From Apus apus (Eukaryota > Chordata > Aves > Apodiformes > Apodidae), in assembly GCF_020740795.1 (NCBI RefSeq), contig NC_067283.1:5607659-5671658 (forward strand): a DNA stretch of 64,000 nt. Reading direction: 5' to 3'. The position numbers were made by a program, and so were the translations under genes. Below are positions 13,198 through 25,005 of the stretch, one piece after another (within the stretch, counting starts at the first letter, position 1; every line of letters starts with the position of its first letter). The notes below the pieces were generated by a model. That model ran no database searches. It was not told the DNA's origin and saw only the letters and a program-made list of their open reading frames with translations.

Positions 13198-14748
13198 TCT
13201 ACCTGTAGTACATGAATAGCACTGTGGTTTATCAGTGACCTGGAAGGGCAAGAAGGCCTTCAGCAGCACCCATCCTAAGGACAACCCTGGTTGTTTTTCT
13301 GAGGCTGAAATGTGTTGGCTGTTAGGTCGTCACTTCACATTTCTAAATGAGATTGCATGCAAGTGGGTGGGAGGGGAGGGATGGGAGAAACATTTGTGCA
13401 ACGTTCTTTGGTCGCTATCAGCCTTCCAGTAGACACGATGGTAGTGTCTCATCTCCATAATCCCACTATGGAGAGCAAAACCAAGGAAAACCCTCAACTT
13501 TTCAAGAAATAATCTGAACTAGCTCTATTTAAACAAAACAAAACAAAAAAACGCCCTCCACCCCAACACCCTTTCCATAAATTATTTTGTAATTTATTTA
13601 ATTACCTAAGGATTTGGCCATAAGATCTTTCATGATCAGTTATGGTGCCTGACTATGCAGAGGTGAGGGGGCGGGGGTGCAATGAGAAGGACCTTTGCAG
13701 GCCTGGGGGGGGCTTTGGGAGAGCAAAGCCAACAGCAGCAACACTGTGCCCGTGCTCCTCAGCAACTGCTCCTTAGGACTCCCCAAGGTTGAGAGCATTG
13801 CAGCTCCAAAACTAGCGGGCCAGACTGTTTATGCTGTTTCTTTTTTTCTTTTTTTTTTTAATATAGGTAAATTGGGTAAATGCAGTAAAGATAGATGGGC
13901 ATGAAGGTTATTGGGTTACTTACCCTTCAAGCACAGTTTTAGAGGGAAGGAAAAAATGACGCCTGAAAACAAAGCTGAAAAACTTGAAGGCTTTTGTATT
14001 TTTAAAATGAGAATCATTGTGTTTGGGAAGGCTCTTGGGGCCCCTCTTGGCCTTTTGCTATTTAAATCCATTTGAGAGCATGACACTATTTGGCCACAAG
14101 ATGTAACTGGACATAAAATCTTTATGTCGGTGATACACTAAGTGCCTATGCCAGTGGTATTGGGGAAAAAAAAAAAAAAAAAAAAGGCTTTTAAACCAAC
14201 CAGCTTTCAATCCCCCTTGGGAAATGTGAAGTTTGGTGGTGGAGCGATGCCTGGCGTTGCTGGCACCAGGGGGAGGCGGCACCTCTGGCATCCCAGCCCT
14301 GCTGCCCGGGGAGCTGGGTGCTGGTGGGAGCTCCTGAGGGAGGCAAAGACACCCAGATTGGGGAGGTAGGGAAACCTAAAGATATAGATGTAAGGATTTT
14401 TCCCTTGGCTGAGCTGTTTATATCCCCACGACAGGGGTGGTGCTCTTGGGTACCTGCGGTTCCCCGGCACCTCGCGCAAACCTGCCAGCATTTAGGGAAC
14501 TTCCAGTGTAGAAATACGGCGAAGGCTGGGTTGTTTGAGGGTTTTTTTTTAATCATTATTATTACTATTTAATTGTACATCTTCTCTGGTATTGAGCCAG
14601 TCAACTTGGAAGTGGAGCTGACCCACCCTGGCCATGAGCAGGTGCTTGCTCTGTGCTCCTCCCACCCATGAGGCATCACCCCGGGGACCTCCCCACCGGG
14701 CAGGAGGGCAACTGTAGGAATACTACTGGCAGATGGAGGATTTCCTGG

Positions 14749-15020
14749 ATATATATATATATATAATTAATTAATTATTATAATTATTATTATTTTTCAT
14801 TGTTGTCGTCGTTTCTTTAGACTGAACAATCCCCTTCAGTTATCTCCTAGGTGGTAGCTTCTATCCTTCAGACTGCATCAAAGATATTGACAGTTGAAAA
14901 GTCTGGTACCGTTCTGTATTTATTGGCACTAATATATTTTATAACATTCCTAGTTTTCTGTGTGTATATATATATATAAAATATATGTATGTATTTTATA
15001 TGAATATATATACACACACT
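14749..15020. repeat. AT-rich simple repeats, (AT)n and TTAA runs
   Basis: Two (AT)n/(TA)n stretches (about 14749-14766 and 14966-15010) are separated by TTAATTAATTATTATAATTA-like sequence and unique DNA. Both lie within the CSRNP1 3' UTR. They could form local cruciforms or hairpins. Confidence 0.8.
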
Positions 15021-15509
15021 TTTAAAAAAAGAAATGACGGGGATGGACTCCTGCCTTTGTAGATTTTTTTTTTCTATAATTTATTCTTTTTTATTTGTGT
15101 TTGTGCCAAAAAAGAAAAAAAAAAAAAGGAAGATTTTTTTTCCCTTTTTTTCCCCCTTCCCCCAGGGCACTGAATTGTAAATATATAAGTTTGTTTGTTT
15201 TGGTTTTTTTTTTTCTTCTTGGTATCTGTGTAAAAAGTTGCCTGTTAAACAGTTTAAAAACTGGGTATTTATTGACACAATCTGTAATTATCTAATGTAT
15301 TGATTGAAACGCTTTGGTTTCAACATAGCTTTATTTTAGCTTTCTTTGTGTATATATTGTGATTATGTTGCTTAAAGGTACAAGTTAAAAAAAAAAATGC
15401 TTTATTTTTACCTTATCCATTTGCATTTGTTTATAAAAAAGCATATTTGTCTCCAGCTGCTGTCTCTCATTTCATCAAAGCAATATGAAGAAATTTCCAT
15501 TACACTTCC

Positions 15510-15515
15510 AATAAA
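15510..15515 (+). terminator. Poly(A) signal AATAAA of CSRNP1
   Basis: AATAAA in the sense strand, followed by a T-rich stretch (tttgtttgaa, then tctttgctctctttatcc) suited to a downstream element. It is the last strong signal before the sequence changes to ordinary intergenic DNA. Confidence 0.65.
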
Positions 15516-17501
15516 CGAATTTTGTTTGAATACAGCAATGTCTTTGCTCTCTTTATCCTTCACTGGGGTTCAAGAATTTCTGCTGCATTGTATGTCCTAC
15601 TTGTCCCTTTTTTCTTGCTTTTTGGCTTTTTTGGTTCCTTTTTAAAGCCAATGGGTGATCTGGGTTGCAACCCAGAGTTAGTGAGGTGGGAACATCCTGC
15701 CAGGGCAGGAGGAGCCCTTGGTCCAGCCTGGTGTTCTCCAAGAGGCTTCTCCTGAACTTCAGGACCCTTGTTGCTTTTCTCATGTCCCCCCCAAATGCAG
15801 TCCAGGGAAAAGCATCCCCATGCCCTTGTGTGGAGGAAGGACATGGGGGGGAGGGCTGGGGAGACGAGGGACCAGCATGGGACCAGTCCCACTGTAGAAA
15901 ACAAACTTTAGGGTCGGTCCCTGGAGTGAAGGGGACATTTTCCCTGGAAAAGGCACGGGGCTGAGACAGCTCATCTGTCCCTGCAGAGTGCTCCTCTGTG
16001 AAGCACAGCTGGGTATTCAAAGAGGGGGGGCTTTCCAGGTAGCTTCTGGGGTGTTCCCAGGTCCACTACAGGCTCAATGTCACCTTGACACTGAAACGTG
16101 GCAGGGAACACTACCAAAGCCCTGGGAGGTCACACAGGAGAAGCTCTTGGGGCAACTGGAGATGAACAAGGGTTGCCCAGAGTCCCACAGTCTTCATCCA
16201 GGGATGGGTCTCCTTGGAGAGGGGCACTCAGGGCCAATCCCTGCTTTCAAATTTTATGCTAAAATTGAGCATTTTAAAATAGCACCAGGGCTGGGACCAG
16301 AAGGGACCTTGCTGGTAATTTGCTTTATTAATATGAGCACAAATATGTGATGTAACCTCTTACTTGGCAGAGCAAGACCCGTGTCCTGGAGAGCATCTCC
16401 TGAGGCTCCCAGGGTGTCTCTGGCCTCTCAGCCACCCTGTGACAATGGCCCCCAGTGCATCGCCTTGTGGTGGCATGTGACAATTGTCCTGTTCAAATTG
16501 CTTCCTGCTCCACCAGTGTCACTTGGTGTGACACAATGCCTTTTTGTCTTTCCCTAAAACCCATAAAATTGTGTCCGTGGGGTTGGGGTCCAGCTGTGTT
16601 GTTCCCCGAGCTTGCTTGGCTTGTGGATGTTGGCTGCACCTCTCTGTGGGAGAATGGAAAAGACAACAGTGGTTGCAGCACCCTCATCCCCAAGAACTTA
16701 GGAGAAATCTTGGGAAACCCTTAGAAATCCCTGGAAAACCTTTCCCTCACAGCCTACAAACCATTTCTCACCTCCCCAGGGCACCCCTAGGACCTGGAAG
16801 GATACAGCCAAAAGAAGCATCCTGAGCCCCAGGGGAAAAGCAGAGAAAATACGTTTGGTCCAGGCAACAGCAGAGATGGGATGAGGGTGTGAGCAAAAGT
16901 GCAAAGGAAAAGCTGAATAAATCCCAGGATCTTGGATGGGGAAATGCTCTCCCATCCCATGGGCTTGCTCCCGGGAGCATGGGCGTAAACCATAACCACT
17001 GGCATTGACCTGAAAGCAAAGGAAATCGGACCATGAATGCCATTGTCTAGTTTTCCATTGGGAATACATCTTTAAATGTTGCCCCCAGGGCAGAGAAGCT
17101 CAGTTAGTTGGATAAATGATGTGTTACAAATTATTTGCTGGGCCATAAAAGCAGCAATACTGGGAAGAGGTTCATCAGTGGCTGTTCTGCAATGTGTGGT
17201 GATGCTTTGCCCCAGGTTCTCCACCCAGAAGGATGTTCAGTTGTGGTTATATTTTTCATTTATGAATTTTATGCCCATAACTCCCTCTTACATTAATTAT
17301 TTTCTGACTGGGAGGGGAAGATCCCCCCCAGCACACAGCACCAGCTGCCACACTGGTGGGTTTCAATGCATGGTGATGTCTTTGTGCCATGTCCCAGCAA
17401 AGGGCATCATAGCCAGAGGGCCTGCCACCCCTCAAAGGATGGTGCCAAAAACAGCCCCAAGGTGCCACATCCATCAATCAGCCTCCAGCATCTCCCCAGG
17501 G

Positions 17502-17672
17502 AATCACAGACTGGTTGGGATTGGAAGGGACCTTAAAGATCCTCTAGTTCTGACCTCCCTGCCATGGGCAGGAACACCTCCCACCAGACCAGGTTGCTCC
17601 AAGCCCCATCCAACCTGGCCTTGGACACTTCCAGGGATGGGGCAGCCACAGCTTCTCTGGGCAGAGTTTCTC
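17502..17672 (-). mobile_element. CR1 LINE 3' fragment
   Basis: The plus strand shows aatcacagactggttgggat, then ggaagggaccttaaagatcc, and gccatgggcaggaacacctc. This is the reverse complement of the CR1 3' end. The copy is strongly 5'-truncated, ending near the cagcttctctgggcag segment. Confidence 0.92.
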
Positions 17673-19365
17673 AAGCCAAGAGGGGTTCATTTTTGCTTTG
17701 AAGAGCAAGGCAGGAGAATCCCTGAAGGAGTTTCCCCTGCTAGTTGGGGATTATCCGTCTGCAAGGCACTGACATTAATCCCATGGCGACTCTGCTTTCA
17801 CAGGGCTGCATCCTAAAAGGGGTGAAACCAGGTCCACCCTTCAATTTGCTCCCAGGTGGTGGCAGGGTGGAGGCCAGTGCATCACCAGGACGGACGTGCC
17901 CCATCCTGGTGACACACAGCTGAGCCTTGTGCCTCGTTTGACAGCAGGCAGTGCTCCTTCCCACCCCTGCAAACCTGTGACTCATTGACCCCAATTAACC
18001 TCATCTGTGTGCTCCCCACTTTGCTGAGGGCTTCCTCACCCTCTTTATTTTCATTTGTTCCCTTTTTTCCCCTCTGCCCAGCCACCTTGAGCCCCTGGCA
18101 TGTACCACCCAGAGGCACAGGATTACTCACCGCCCTCTTTCGTTTCGTTTTTCGGTGCCTACAAGAGTTGAACTGTGCCTGTAACCACCAGACTAGAAAG
18201 CATTTCTCCTTGGGTGGTGGAACAGCCTCCGGAACAAGGGGATGAGTCACTTGACAACTGACTGGCTGATGGGGAACGGGCTGGAAGGGGAGGCTCAGCT
18301 CCTCCAGACCTGGCGCCGCACAGGAACGACACCCGAGGACTTTTCTCGGCAGGAACAACTATAAAATAACAGGTAGGATGGACTTTATCTTTGCAGGGGA
18401 AAACACCAAGCCAGGAGCTCCAGGGCAAGGTGAGGGCAGGGGTGTTGGCTCTGCAGTAGTGGAGGCATTTCCTCAGGGCCAGGTCCTGCACGTGAAGGGC
18501 CTGTGTCTGCTTTGCAGACAGGAAGGTCAGGGGAAAAAAAAAAAAAAAAGACTTTTTCTGGTTGATAAGAAGAAAAAAGCAAGTTTGCACCACATGGCTG
18601 AGCAGTGTGACACTGCAGAGGGTCAGGGTGCCCCAGGCCTTCTGCAAAGGCAAGAAAAGCATTCCAGGTGATGGCTTTGTAACCCTGGCAGCTTCAAGAA
18701 CTCTGTCGCTCTAACAGGCACTTTCCTCCCCTTTGCAAGTGCATTTTGCCTGGGACTGAGCAGAAGTTTGCAGGTGCTGAGGTTTTAACTCAGACCTAGA
18801 CATAGGCTTGGCTTTCCCATTAAAGAGGCACTTCAGAATTGACAACCACTGACATGTTCCTGTGGCCTGTTTGAGTTTTAGACTGGCAGTACTATGGGAT
18901 GGGGAAAAAAGAACAACAGTTCCATTGTTATTCCTTATTCTCTGGGGTAATGATGTTCAACATCACAGAAATCCTCATCCCTCCGCAAGGAAGGGTCCTC
19001 TCCACCAAACCAACCTCAATGACACACCAAAACGAAAGCAGTTTGGATTTTTGCCCCATGTGAGGGCCTCTCTGTGGTCATAATCTCTGGAGGAGCTGTG
19101 GGTCCTCAGCATGTGGGGAAACAGGTGGTGCTGAGTGCACTGAAGAAGTGCAAGCAGCCTGGCTTCACCGTTTTCCCTGCATAAACCAGCAAAAATTCCT
19201 GTTTTTTCAGAACTCTGGCTAAAGGGAGACTTCAGATGAGCAGCTAATAGAGAGAACTAAGTTTCCTCCTCTGACCGTTAGGAGTTTTCAACGCTGCTTA
19301 ATCCACACTGTTTCCTTTAGTGTGTTTTATACCTCTAAGCCTGCTGCTGAGGGAATGGCAGCATT

Positions 19366-19377
19366 GCCATCTACTGG
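19366..19377 (-). promoter_or_regulatory. CTCF-like core motif 1
   Basis: GCCATCTACTGG on the plus strand is the reverse complement of CCAGTAGATGGC. It fits the CTCF core CCASYAGRKGGC at every position. Binding is not shown by sequence alone. Confidence 0.45.
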
Positions 19378-22300
19378 ACAGCTGCCTTCTTCTCCCACAG
19401 CCTCTCAGCTGGCCAAATTGCTCTTGAGTGACTCTGGCCCTTCTTTGTAGGACGAGAGACTCCGTGTATCTCAGTGAGATATCATGTTAAAAAGAAAAAT
19501 AAAGGGTTAAGTGGCCTGTTCATGTCTGCAGGAGAGGTGGGGATGTCCTGGGGCTTGGCTGTGTTTCCACACCTGGCCTGGCTGGAGGAAAACCACCTCC
19601 CACAGCTGGAGGAACCCATCTCCAGAAGGTAAACACAAAAACCCCATCCACACCTACATTTTGGCCAGGAAAGCTGAGTGAGGGACCAAAATGCCTGTGG
19701 CTGGCTCTGCCCTGACTCCATTGCATTGGGAGGTGCGTGAAGGCCACCAAAAGGGGAGTATCTGTGACCAGCAGAGCTGAAATATTTTGGCACAAGTATA
19801 GAGGCTGTGAAGACTTTCAGATCAGTCCAGCTGAGGAGAATGAAGGGGTCCAGATGATCTGGGGACTTGAATCCCCGGGGACTCCATGAGCCTCACGCCA
19901 GGGTAAAACATCACAGGAGAACCCTGCCACCAGGATGAATAATGTGAAAAGACCTCCCTCCAAACTAAACCTGTTCCTGCCCTGCATAGGAAGCTATTCT
20001 CTATTACACTTCCCTGGAAATAAATGCTTGGCTACTACTTTGGAGTAAATAGAGATGAGAACTTAATGGTTCTTAAGTGCTTTTCATAGTCAAAGCATCC
20101 CAAAGTGCTTTCTGGTAATGAAGGCTGAATAGCTGCCAGGAGGACAGGGAGGCCCTTGTAGTCCTACTCCCAAATCCCCATCATTTTTGCCTGCAAGTGA
20201 GCAAGGGAAGGACTAGGTGAAGCAATGGTAGGATTTTGACTAGAGATTTTGCAAGGTTTTCCTGGTAAAGGATAACTGGGTAGGATTTGGATGAGGAGAT
20301 GTCTCTAACCAGAGCAAAGCTGTGACTGAGAACCCCGTTGCTGAGCTTCTCGGTGTCTAACTTTGAAGCTCCCCAGCTCTGTTGTGTTTAGGGCCAGTGG
20401 AGATGCTCAAGGGTATGAAGACATCCCCGTGAGGATCGTGAAAAGTGACCTCAGGAGAGCTGTGCTGCTTTGACACAGCAGGATGGAACATGCTGAGCCA
20501 TCACTAATGGCACTGACCTCTGTATTTGATCCCTGCACCCCCAAGCTGTGTGTCACAGCATCTAAAGCCTTACCTCCCCAAACAGCTCAAGGTGCTGTAG
20601 CCAGTCTCACACCTCACCAGAGCACCCTACACCTGGTGGAAACAGCCCCAGGAGATAAGTCTCCTGTTGCCATGGTTGTCTCCTTTTTCTGCTCCCCATC
20701 AAGATGTAGGGAGCACTTGCTTTCAAAAAACTAGTTTGTTCCTTAGTTTACCTGCATCCTCACCATCCAGCTTTAGAGAGAAGAATGGGAAGAATTAATG
20801 TGAGTGTTACAGCACCATGTTTTCCCAGTACCACTGGGAATGCTATGGCTGTGACACCTAGTACTTTCCCTCAGTAAAACCTGCGTGAAGCACAGCGTTT
20901 TCCTTCCCAAATTGTGCTCCTGGGATCACAGCTTTGCCTGGCACTGGGGAACAAGCAGCTCTAGCCAGGCTCTTGGGCAGTGAGGGGTGAATGAGGCACA
21001 GGAGAAGCACATACACTCTGTCCATGTGCTGCCAGGCTATCTCCTGCCTCTTATCCTACGCAATAAATCACGACTGAGCAGCACAAGCTGTTCCTGTCAG
21101 CGAAACGCAGAGAGAAATGCTCCTCTTGGCACCGGGGAGGTGATAATGACCCTGAATTAGAGCTCTACGTCTCCAGCACCTGATTCTTCTGCTCCTTCGG
21201 GTGAAGCCTGATGTTTCTCCTCCTGGCTCTTGCAGGAACAGATCCAGGGCTCGCTGGTGTGGAGGAAGAATTTAAAGGAGCAGTGTCCAGCCTGGTTTCA
21301 GAGCAGCTTGTGACAAGAGGCTTCAGGCACCCAGTGGCCACAGCTGCTCCACAGAGACCAGGGGCAGTTGCACGGCTGTGGGAAGAAGAAGGGACAGCCC
21401 GTCACCACTGTCATGTCAGGGGACAGACAGGGGGTGGCTGTGGCATTTTGGGTCGTGGCAAGGCACTCATTCAATTGCTAAGGGGGTCCCAGGACTGCTT
21501 TTGGCCCAGGGAGCAGTGATGTCCCTGACTGTCCCAGCTCTGCTCAGCCCAGGCCAAGGATGGAGGCTGGCGAGAAAATGGGACTCCATGTGAGATCCCC
21601 AAATTCCCCCATGGCCCACGCACCCAGCACACAGACATAGACCCCTAGACCAGGCACCAGACACTGCCAAACCACCAGGCACTCTAATACCTCACTTCTC
21701 AGAGTCTGCGTAATTTTTAGCAGCGGTTTGAGGGGCTCCCTTTAAAAATCTCATTTCCCAAAGCCTTTAATTTGTATCTGTTTCATTCCTTCTGAAATTC
21801 AAAGAGAAAAGCTTGAATCCAGTCAGGCCAAGATCTCAGATGTCAGCATGCTCCTGTCACTTGGCTGCTGAGTGCTCTTGTAAGGAACATCACTCCCTCC
21901 GTGAGCCAAACAGATTCAGGAGAAGTGAAATACTTCAACCTGAGCAGCAGAAATCACACACACACACTCTTAGAAGGAGCAAGAACCATTCAGTAATATT
22001 AAAGCTGAGATTCGGGCTTTTTAATTTGTCAGAAGAGGAGAATTTCCAAGTTACGGAGCACCCAGGAGACGCTGCCAAGTGCAGTCCAGTAAGTCGGAGA
22101 GCTAAAGATAGATCTGGGAGTCCACTCCTTAACAAGCCTGGAGGAAGGAGCTGCTGGTTTCATTTTCATTTGCTCTTACGGTAATAAGGAAGATTTATGT
22201 GTTTGCAAATCGGGCCTCTGGATAACAGCGCTGAAAAGCAGCTCCTGTGTGTCCTTGCTTATCTCTGTGTCTGCAAGCAAACACGCAGGACGGAGGGCAA

Positions 22301-22392
22301 GGCTGCACACAGGCCACTTTATCATTCTGGGCCCACAAAACTTCTTTAGCAGTTGGCGATAACCGTACCGGGTGTTCCTTCGGTTTGTCATT

Positions 22393-22404
22393 GCCCTCTA
22401 GTGG
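22393..22404 (-). promoter_or_regulatory. CTCF-like core motif 2
   Basis: GCCCTCTAGTGG on the plus strand is the reverse complement of CCACTAGAGGGC, again a full match to CCASYAGRKGGC. It has the same orientation as the motif 3 kb upstream. Confidence 0.45.
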
Positions 22405-23100
22405 CCTTTGGCGAGCAGGAATGTGCATTTCCCAAAAAAAAAAAAAAGGATTTTGCAAGAATACTGCTGTGCCTTAAGTGTGTGCAAGCTTCAGGAGGGA
22501 AGGGACGGAGGTGGTTTAACATGGAAAACGAGCTAAGCCAAAATCTGCCATTCATAAATGCTCCTTTAATACACAGCACAGGGGGAGAGGAAAGGTTCTG
22601 GGATTCCCTGTGTGTTCCTGGAAGAAGGTTTTGTGGTTCATCAAATGAAAAATCTTGCTCTCTTGCGCATGAACATCTCTGTCTCTTCCTCCTTCCCTCC
22701 CTTTACTGACCCCGCTGTGTGTCAAGTAGGAACGTGGCTTTCATTTGGAAATGTTATATCCTGTGGATAGGCTTGTCCAGCTGGCTGAAGTATGGGCCCC
22801 TGCATGGCTAACAGTGCAGGGGATTGTTTTACACTGAATTTATTGCTTCCTCACTAGACAAGCACTCCCCAGAAATGCCCTTTTCGATGCTCTTAGTCTT
22901 ATAAAATGAATGAAAAAAAATACTCATCCTGCACTGACTGAATTTAATAATGAGTTAGATGGATTGCTCTTTCTACAGGTTGAGTTGGCCAGTGCACTTG
23001 AGGCAGGTGCTCTCTATGAGCAGTGCTGTGTTGAAGCTGTTTGTTTGGGAATATAAAGAGAATCCAGTTCTGCAAGAAAAAAACTTCTGCTGGCTGCTGT

Positions 23101-23528
23101 TAGAATAGAATTGATCAGAACAGAATTTACTGTTTCAGTTAGAAGGGACCTACAACCACCCTCTATTCCAACCTCTTGACAGATATAGGGCTGATTAAAA
23201 GTTAAAGCATGTTATTAAGGGCATTGGCCAAATACCTCTTAAACACTGACAGGCCTGGGGCATTGGCCACCTCTCTAGGATGCCTATTCCAGTGCCTGAT
23301 CAGCCTCTTGGTAAAGAAATGCTTCCTAAAGTCCTGTCTAAACCTACCCTAGTGCAACTTGGAACCATTCCCATCTATCCTGCCACTGGATACCTGGGAG
23401 ATCAGCACCTCCCTCTCCACTTCCCTTCCTCAGGAAGCTGCAGAGAGCCATGAGGTCACCCTCAGCCTCCTCTTCTCCAAACTAGACAAGCCCCAAATCC
23501 TTTTGACCAACGGGCTATGCTTGCATTT
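23101..23528 (-). mobile_element. Diverged CR1-family LINE fragment
   Basis: Phrases such as aaagcatgttattaagggca, cctcttaaacactgacagg and gtaaagaaatgcttcctaa match the antisense of an older CR1 subfamily. The next part (ccctctccacttcccttcct, gagagccatgaggtcaccct) continues the same element. It is more diverged than the other copies. Confidence 0.8.
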
Positions 23529-23997
23529 GATGACCTCAGGAAGCAGTTTACCTTCTTGGCTGCCAAGGCCCACATGATTTCACACTGAGCCTGCTGCCAC
23601 CCAGCACCTCCACATCCCTTTCTGCAGGGCTGCTCTCCATGCACTCCTCTCCCAGTTTATACTTGTGCCCAGCAAAGTCACCCCATTGCTCTGCTCCCAC
23701 CGACCTGCAAGCACCAAGCTGACCACTGCTGGTGGAGTTATCCCTAATGAATCCCTCAGCAAGAAAAAAAACATCATGGTCATTTCCTGCAGGGTGGGTT
23801 TGGGGACAAAATGACAGCCCTGAAGAGTGGTGCTCACTGCCCACAGCCCAGCCCCAAGCCAAGGACACTGCCACCAGCTTATATTGTCATTACAGGCTGT
23901 GGCATTTCTGGAACCTCCTTCCCTGCTGACCAGGACTGAGCCAGTGCTTAAGGCTGAGCAAACACAGCCACAGGCCACTGGTTGAAATCACTGATAC

Positions 23998-24153
23998 TTT
24001 ATTAAATTCTCAGCCAAATCTTCCTATTAATAGCCCAGAGATGTGTAGAAGGGTTGAGAGGAGGCTTAATGAGCAAACATACTTCGTTCTAGCTCTTCTC
24101 ATATTCATGCAGCTGTCGATCCTGCTCTAGAACACCCCATTGTTCTCCATAGT
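23998..24153 (-). other. Candidate terminal exon with stop and poly(A) signal, gene unidentified
   Basis: Reading the minus strand, a good acceptor (gttttccag) precedes a 65-base frame at 24153-24089. It reads YGEQWGVLEQDRQLHEYEKS and ends in TAG. A canonical AATAAA follows at 24003-23998, about 86 bases after the stop. The arrangement acceptor, short ORF, stop, poly(A) signal is what a real last exon looks like. I do not recognise the peptide. It lies just downstream, in the same orientation, of the protease-like exons at 24865-25927, but elastases do not normally carry such a tail. It could be another decayed gene's end or chance. Confidence 0.3.
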
Positions 24154-24864
24154 CTGGAAAACAAAAGAGGTGACTTCAGCAGAGAGCCAAAATCATGCAA
24201 GTCTCCATCCCATGTAAGTGCTCTGAAGCTGGGTCAGGGGACTGCTCTAACAACCTGTTCCCACCCAGAAAGGTTTATGGACCACATTAGCCTCCCTCTT
24301 CCTTGCAGTGATTTAAAATACATCTCCCACCTTTCATTCCAGCAGGTCCCAAGGTTTACAGCAGCATTTCCAGAAAATCATCCCCTGTGCCTGGGAAACA
24401 GCATCTGCTTGTGCCAGACAATATTTCTGGGAGCAAAGGGCACGTTGCTCATTCCCAAACGTAAAGCTGAGAGCACATGGTGCAGCACTGCAGGGCTTGC
24501 ACCTGCAGAGACACTTCGTGGTTGCTGCATTTCCCACTCACCAGTCAGTTAATTCCTTACATGGTTTCCAGCAGTAAGATTTTGGCAATGATAATTTTTT
24601 GGACACAGAGCCCAGCTCCTGCTTGAATTTTGTCCATGATCCTCAGCAGAGCATTTCAGCTCCAAGACAGCAGCTCTTTCCTTACCATTGTTTGACTATG
24701 CCAGAAGTAGCACCAAATATCCTGATCTTAGACCTCCCCAGTTCTCCCATTTCAAGTCCTGATGGTTTAATAAATGAAAGACTCCAGTTCCCCTGGGACT
24801 CCCTGGCCTTCATGGGAGATGCTTCATGGTGCCTCACAGGCACCAAGCATCTTACATTGTGTCT

Positions 24865-25005
24865 TCAGTCCACGCAGGCTGACACACAGGTGAGGACTGT
24901 TGGCTTCTTGTAGGTGTTACAGTAAGGAACTAGCCCAAAACTGACAATCCCATGGACTTGCCACTGATCATCTTTGTAGCAGCTTAGAGGGCCATCAGAG
25001 TCCCC
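24865..25005 (-). pseudogene. Decayed elastase/chymotrypsin-family protease: active-site serine exon
   Basis: The minus strand reads, after acceptor ctctgatccag, the frame GDSDGPLSC, then [10 protein letters not shown] and [18 protein letters not shown] followed by TGA. In pancreatic elastases (CELA2/CELA3 type) this last exon reads GDSGGPL...[10 protein letters not shown]...KPTVFTRVS.YIDWI. Damage seen: the invariant glycine after the catalytic serine is Asp; the FTRVS arginine and the aromatic before Asp are replaced by cysteine and valine; and the DWI tryptophan position is a stop. The following bases (gacacaatgtaa) could be the old C-terminus after a 5-base deletion. S1-family relic is secure; the exact subfamily is inferred. 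Confidence 0.72.

Larger units (their letters stand above)
12528..15535 (+). other. CSRNP1: CSRNP1 3' UTR
   Basis: About 3 kb of AT-rich sequence without an exon-like frame follows the stop codon at 12525-12527. The canonical AATAAA at 15510-15515 is the most likely end. Several ATTTA motifs and a stacked ATTTATTTATTT at 13186-13197 look like AU-rich mRNA-decay elements. That fits a short-lived, immediate-early-type transcript. The homopolymer A tract at 14166-14185 and AT repeats at 14749-15020 are in this UTR. Earlier polyadenylation cannot be excluded. Confidence 0.75.
15536..23990. other. Intergenic region between CSRNP1 3' end and the decayed gene cluster
   Basis: No frame here shows family similarity or well-placed splice signals. 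Content seen: a CR1 fragment at 17502-17672, a diverged CR1 copy at 23101-23528, a poly(A) tract at about 18534-18549, and two CTCF-type cores at 19366 and 22393. The GC-richer patch at 18270-18380 contains tataaaataac, but nothing supports a gene. The 60-250 codon open frames are compatible with chance. Confidence 0.5.

Noticed and set aside
17076-17816. 246-codon plus-strand open frame
   Set aside because: It runs through a CR1 fragment and shows no family similarity; coding looks fortuitous.
18140-18200. tRNA-like B-box (GTTCAACTC) on the minus strand
   Set aside because: The spacing to any A-box is too short and no cloverleaf can be drawn.
18340-18380. tataaaataac as a TATA box with downstream ATG frame
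   Set aside because: No recognisable gene follows and the nearby frame has low-complexity purine runs; not supported.
21211-21519. 102-codon frame starting MFLLLALAGTDPG, signal-peptide-like
   Set aside because: No splice context, no homologous family recognised and no poly(A) signal arrangement. A hydrophobic start alone is weak evidence.
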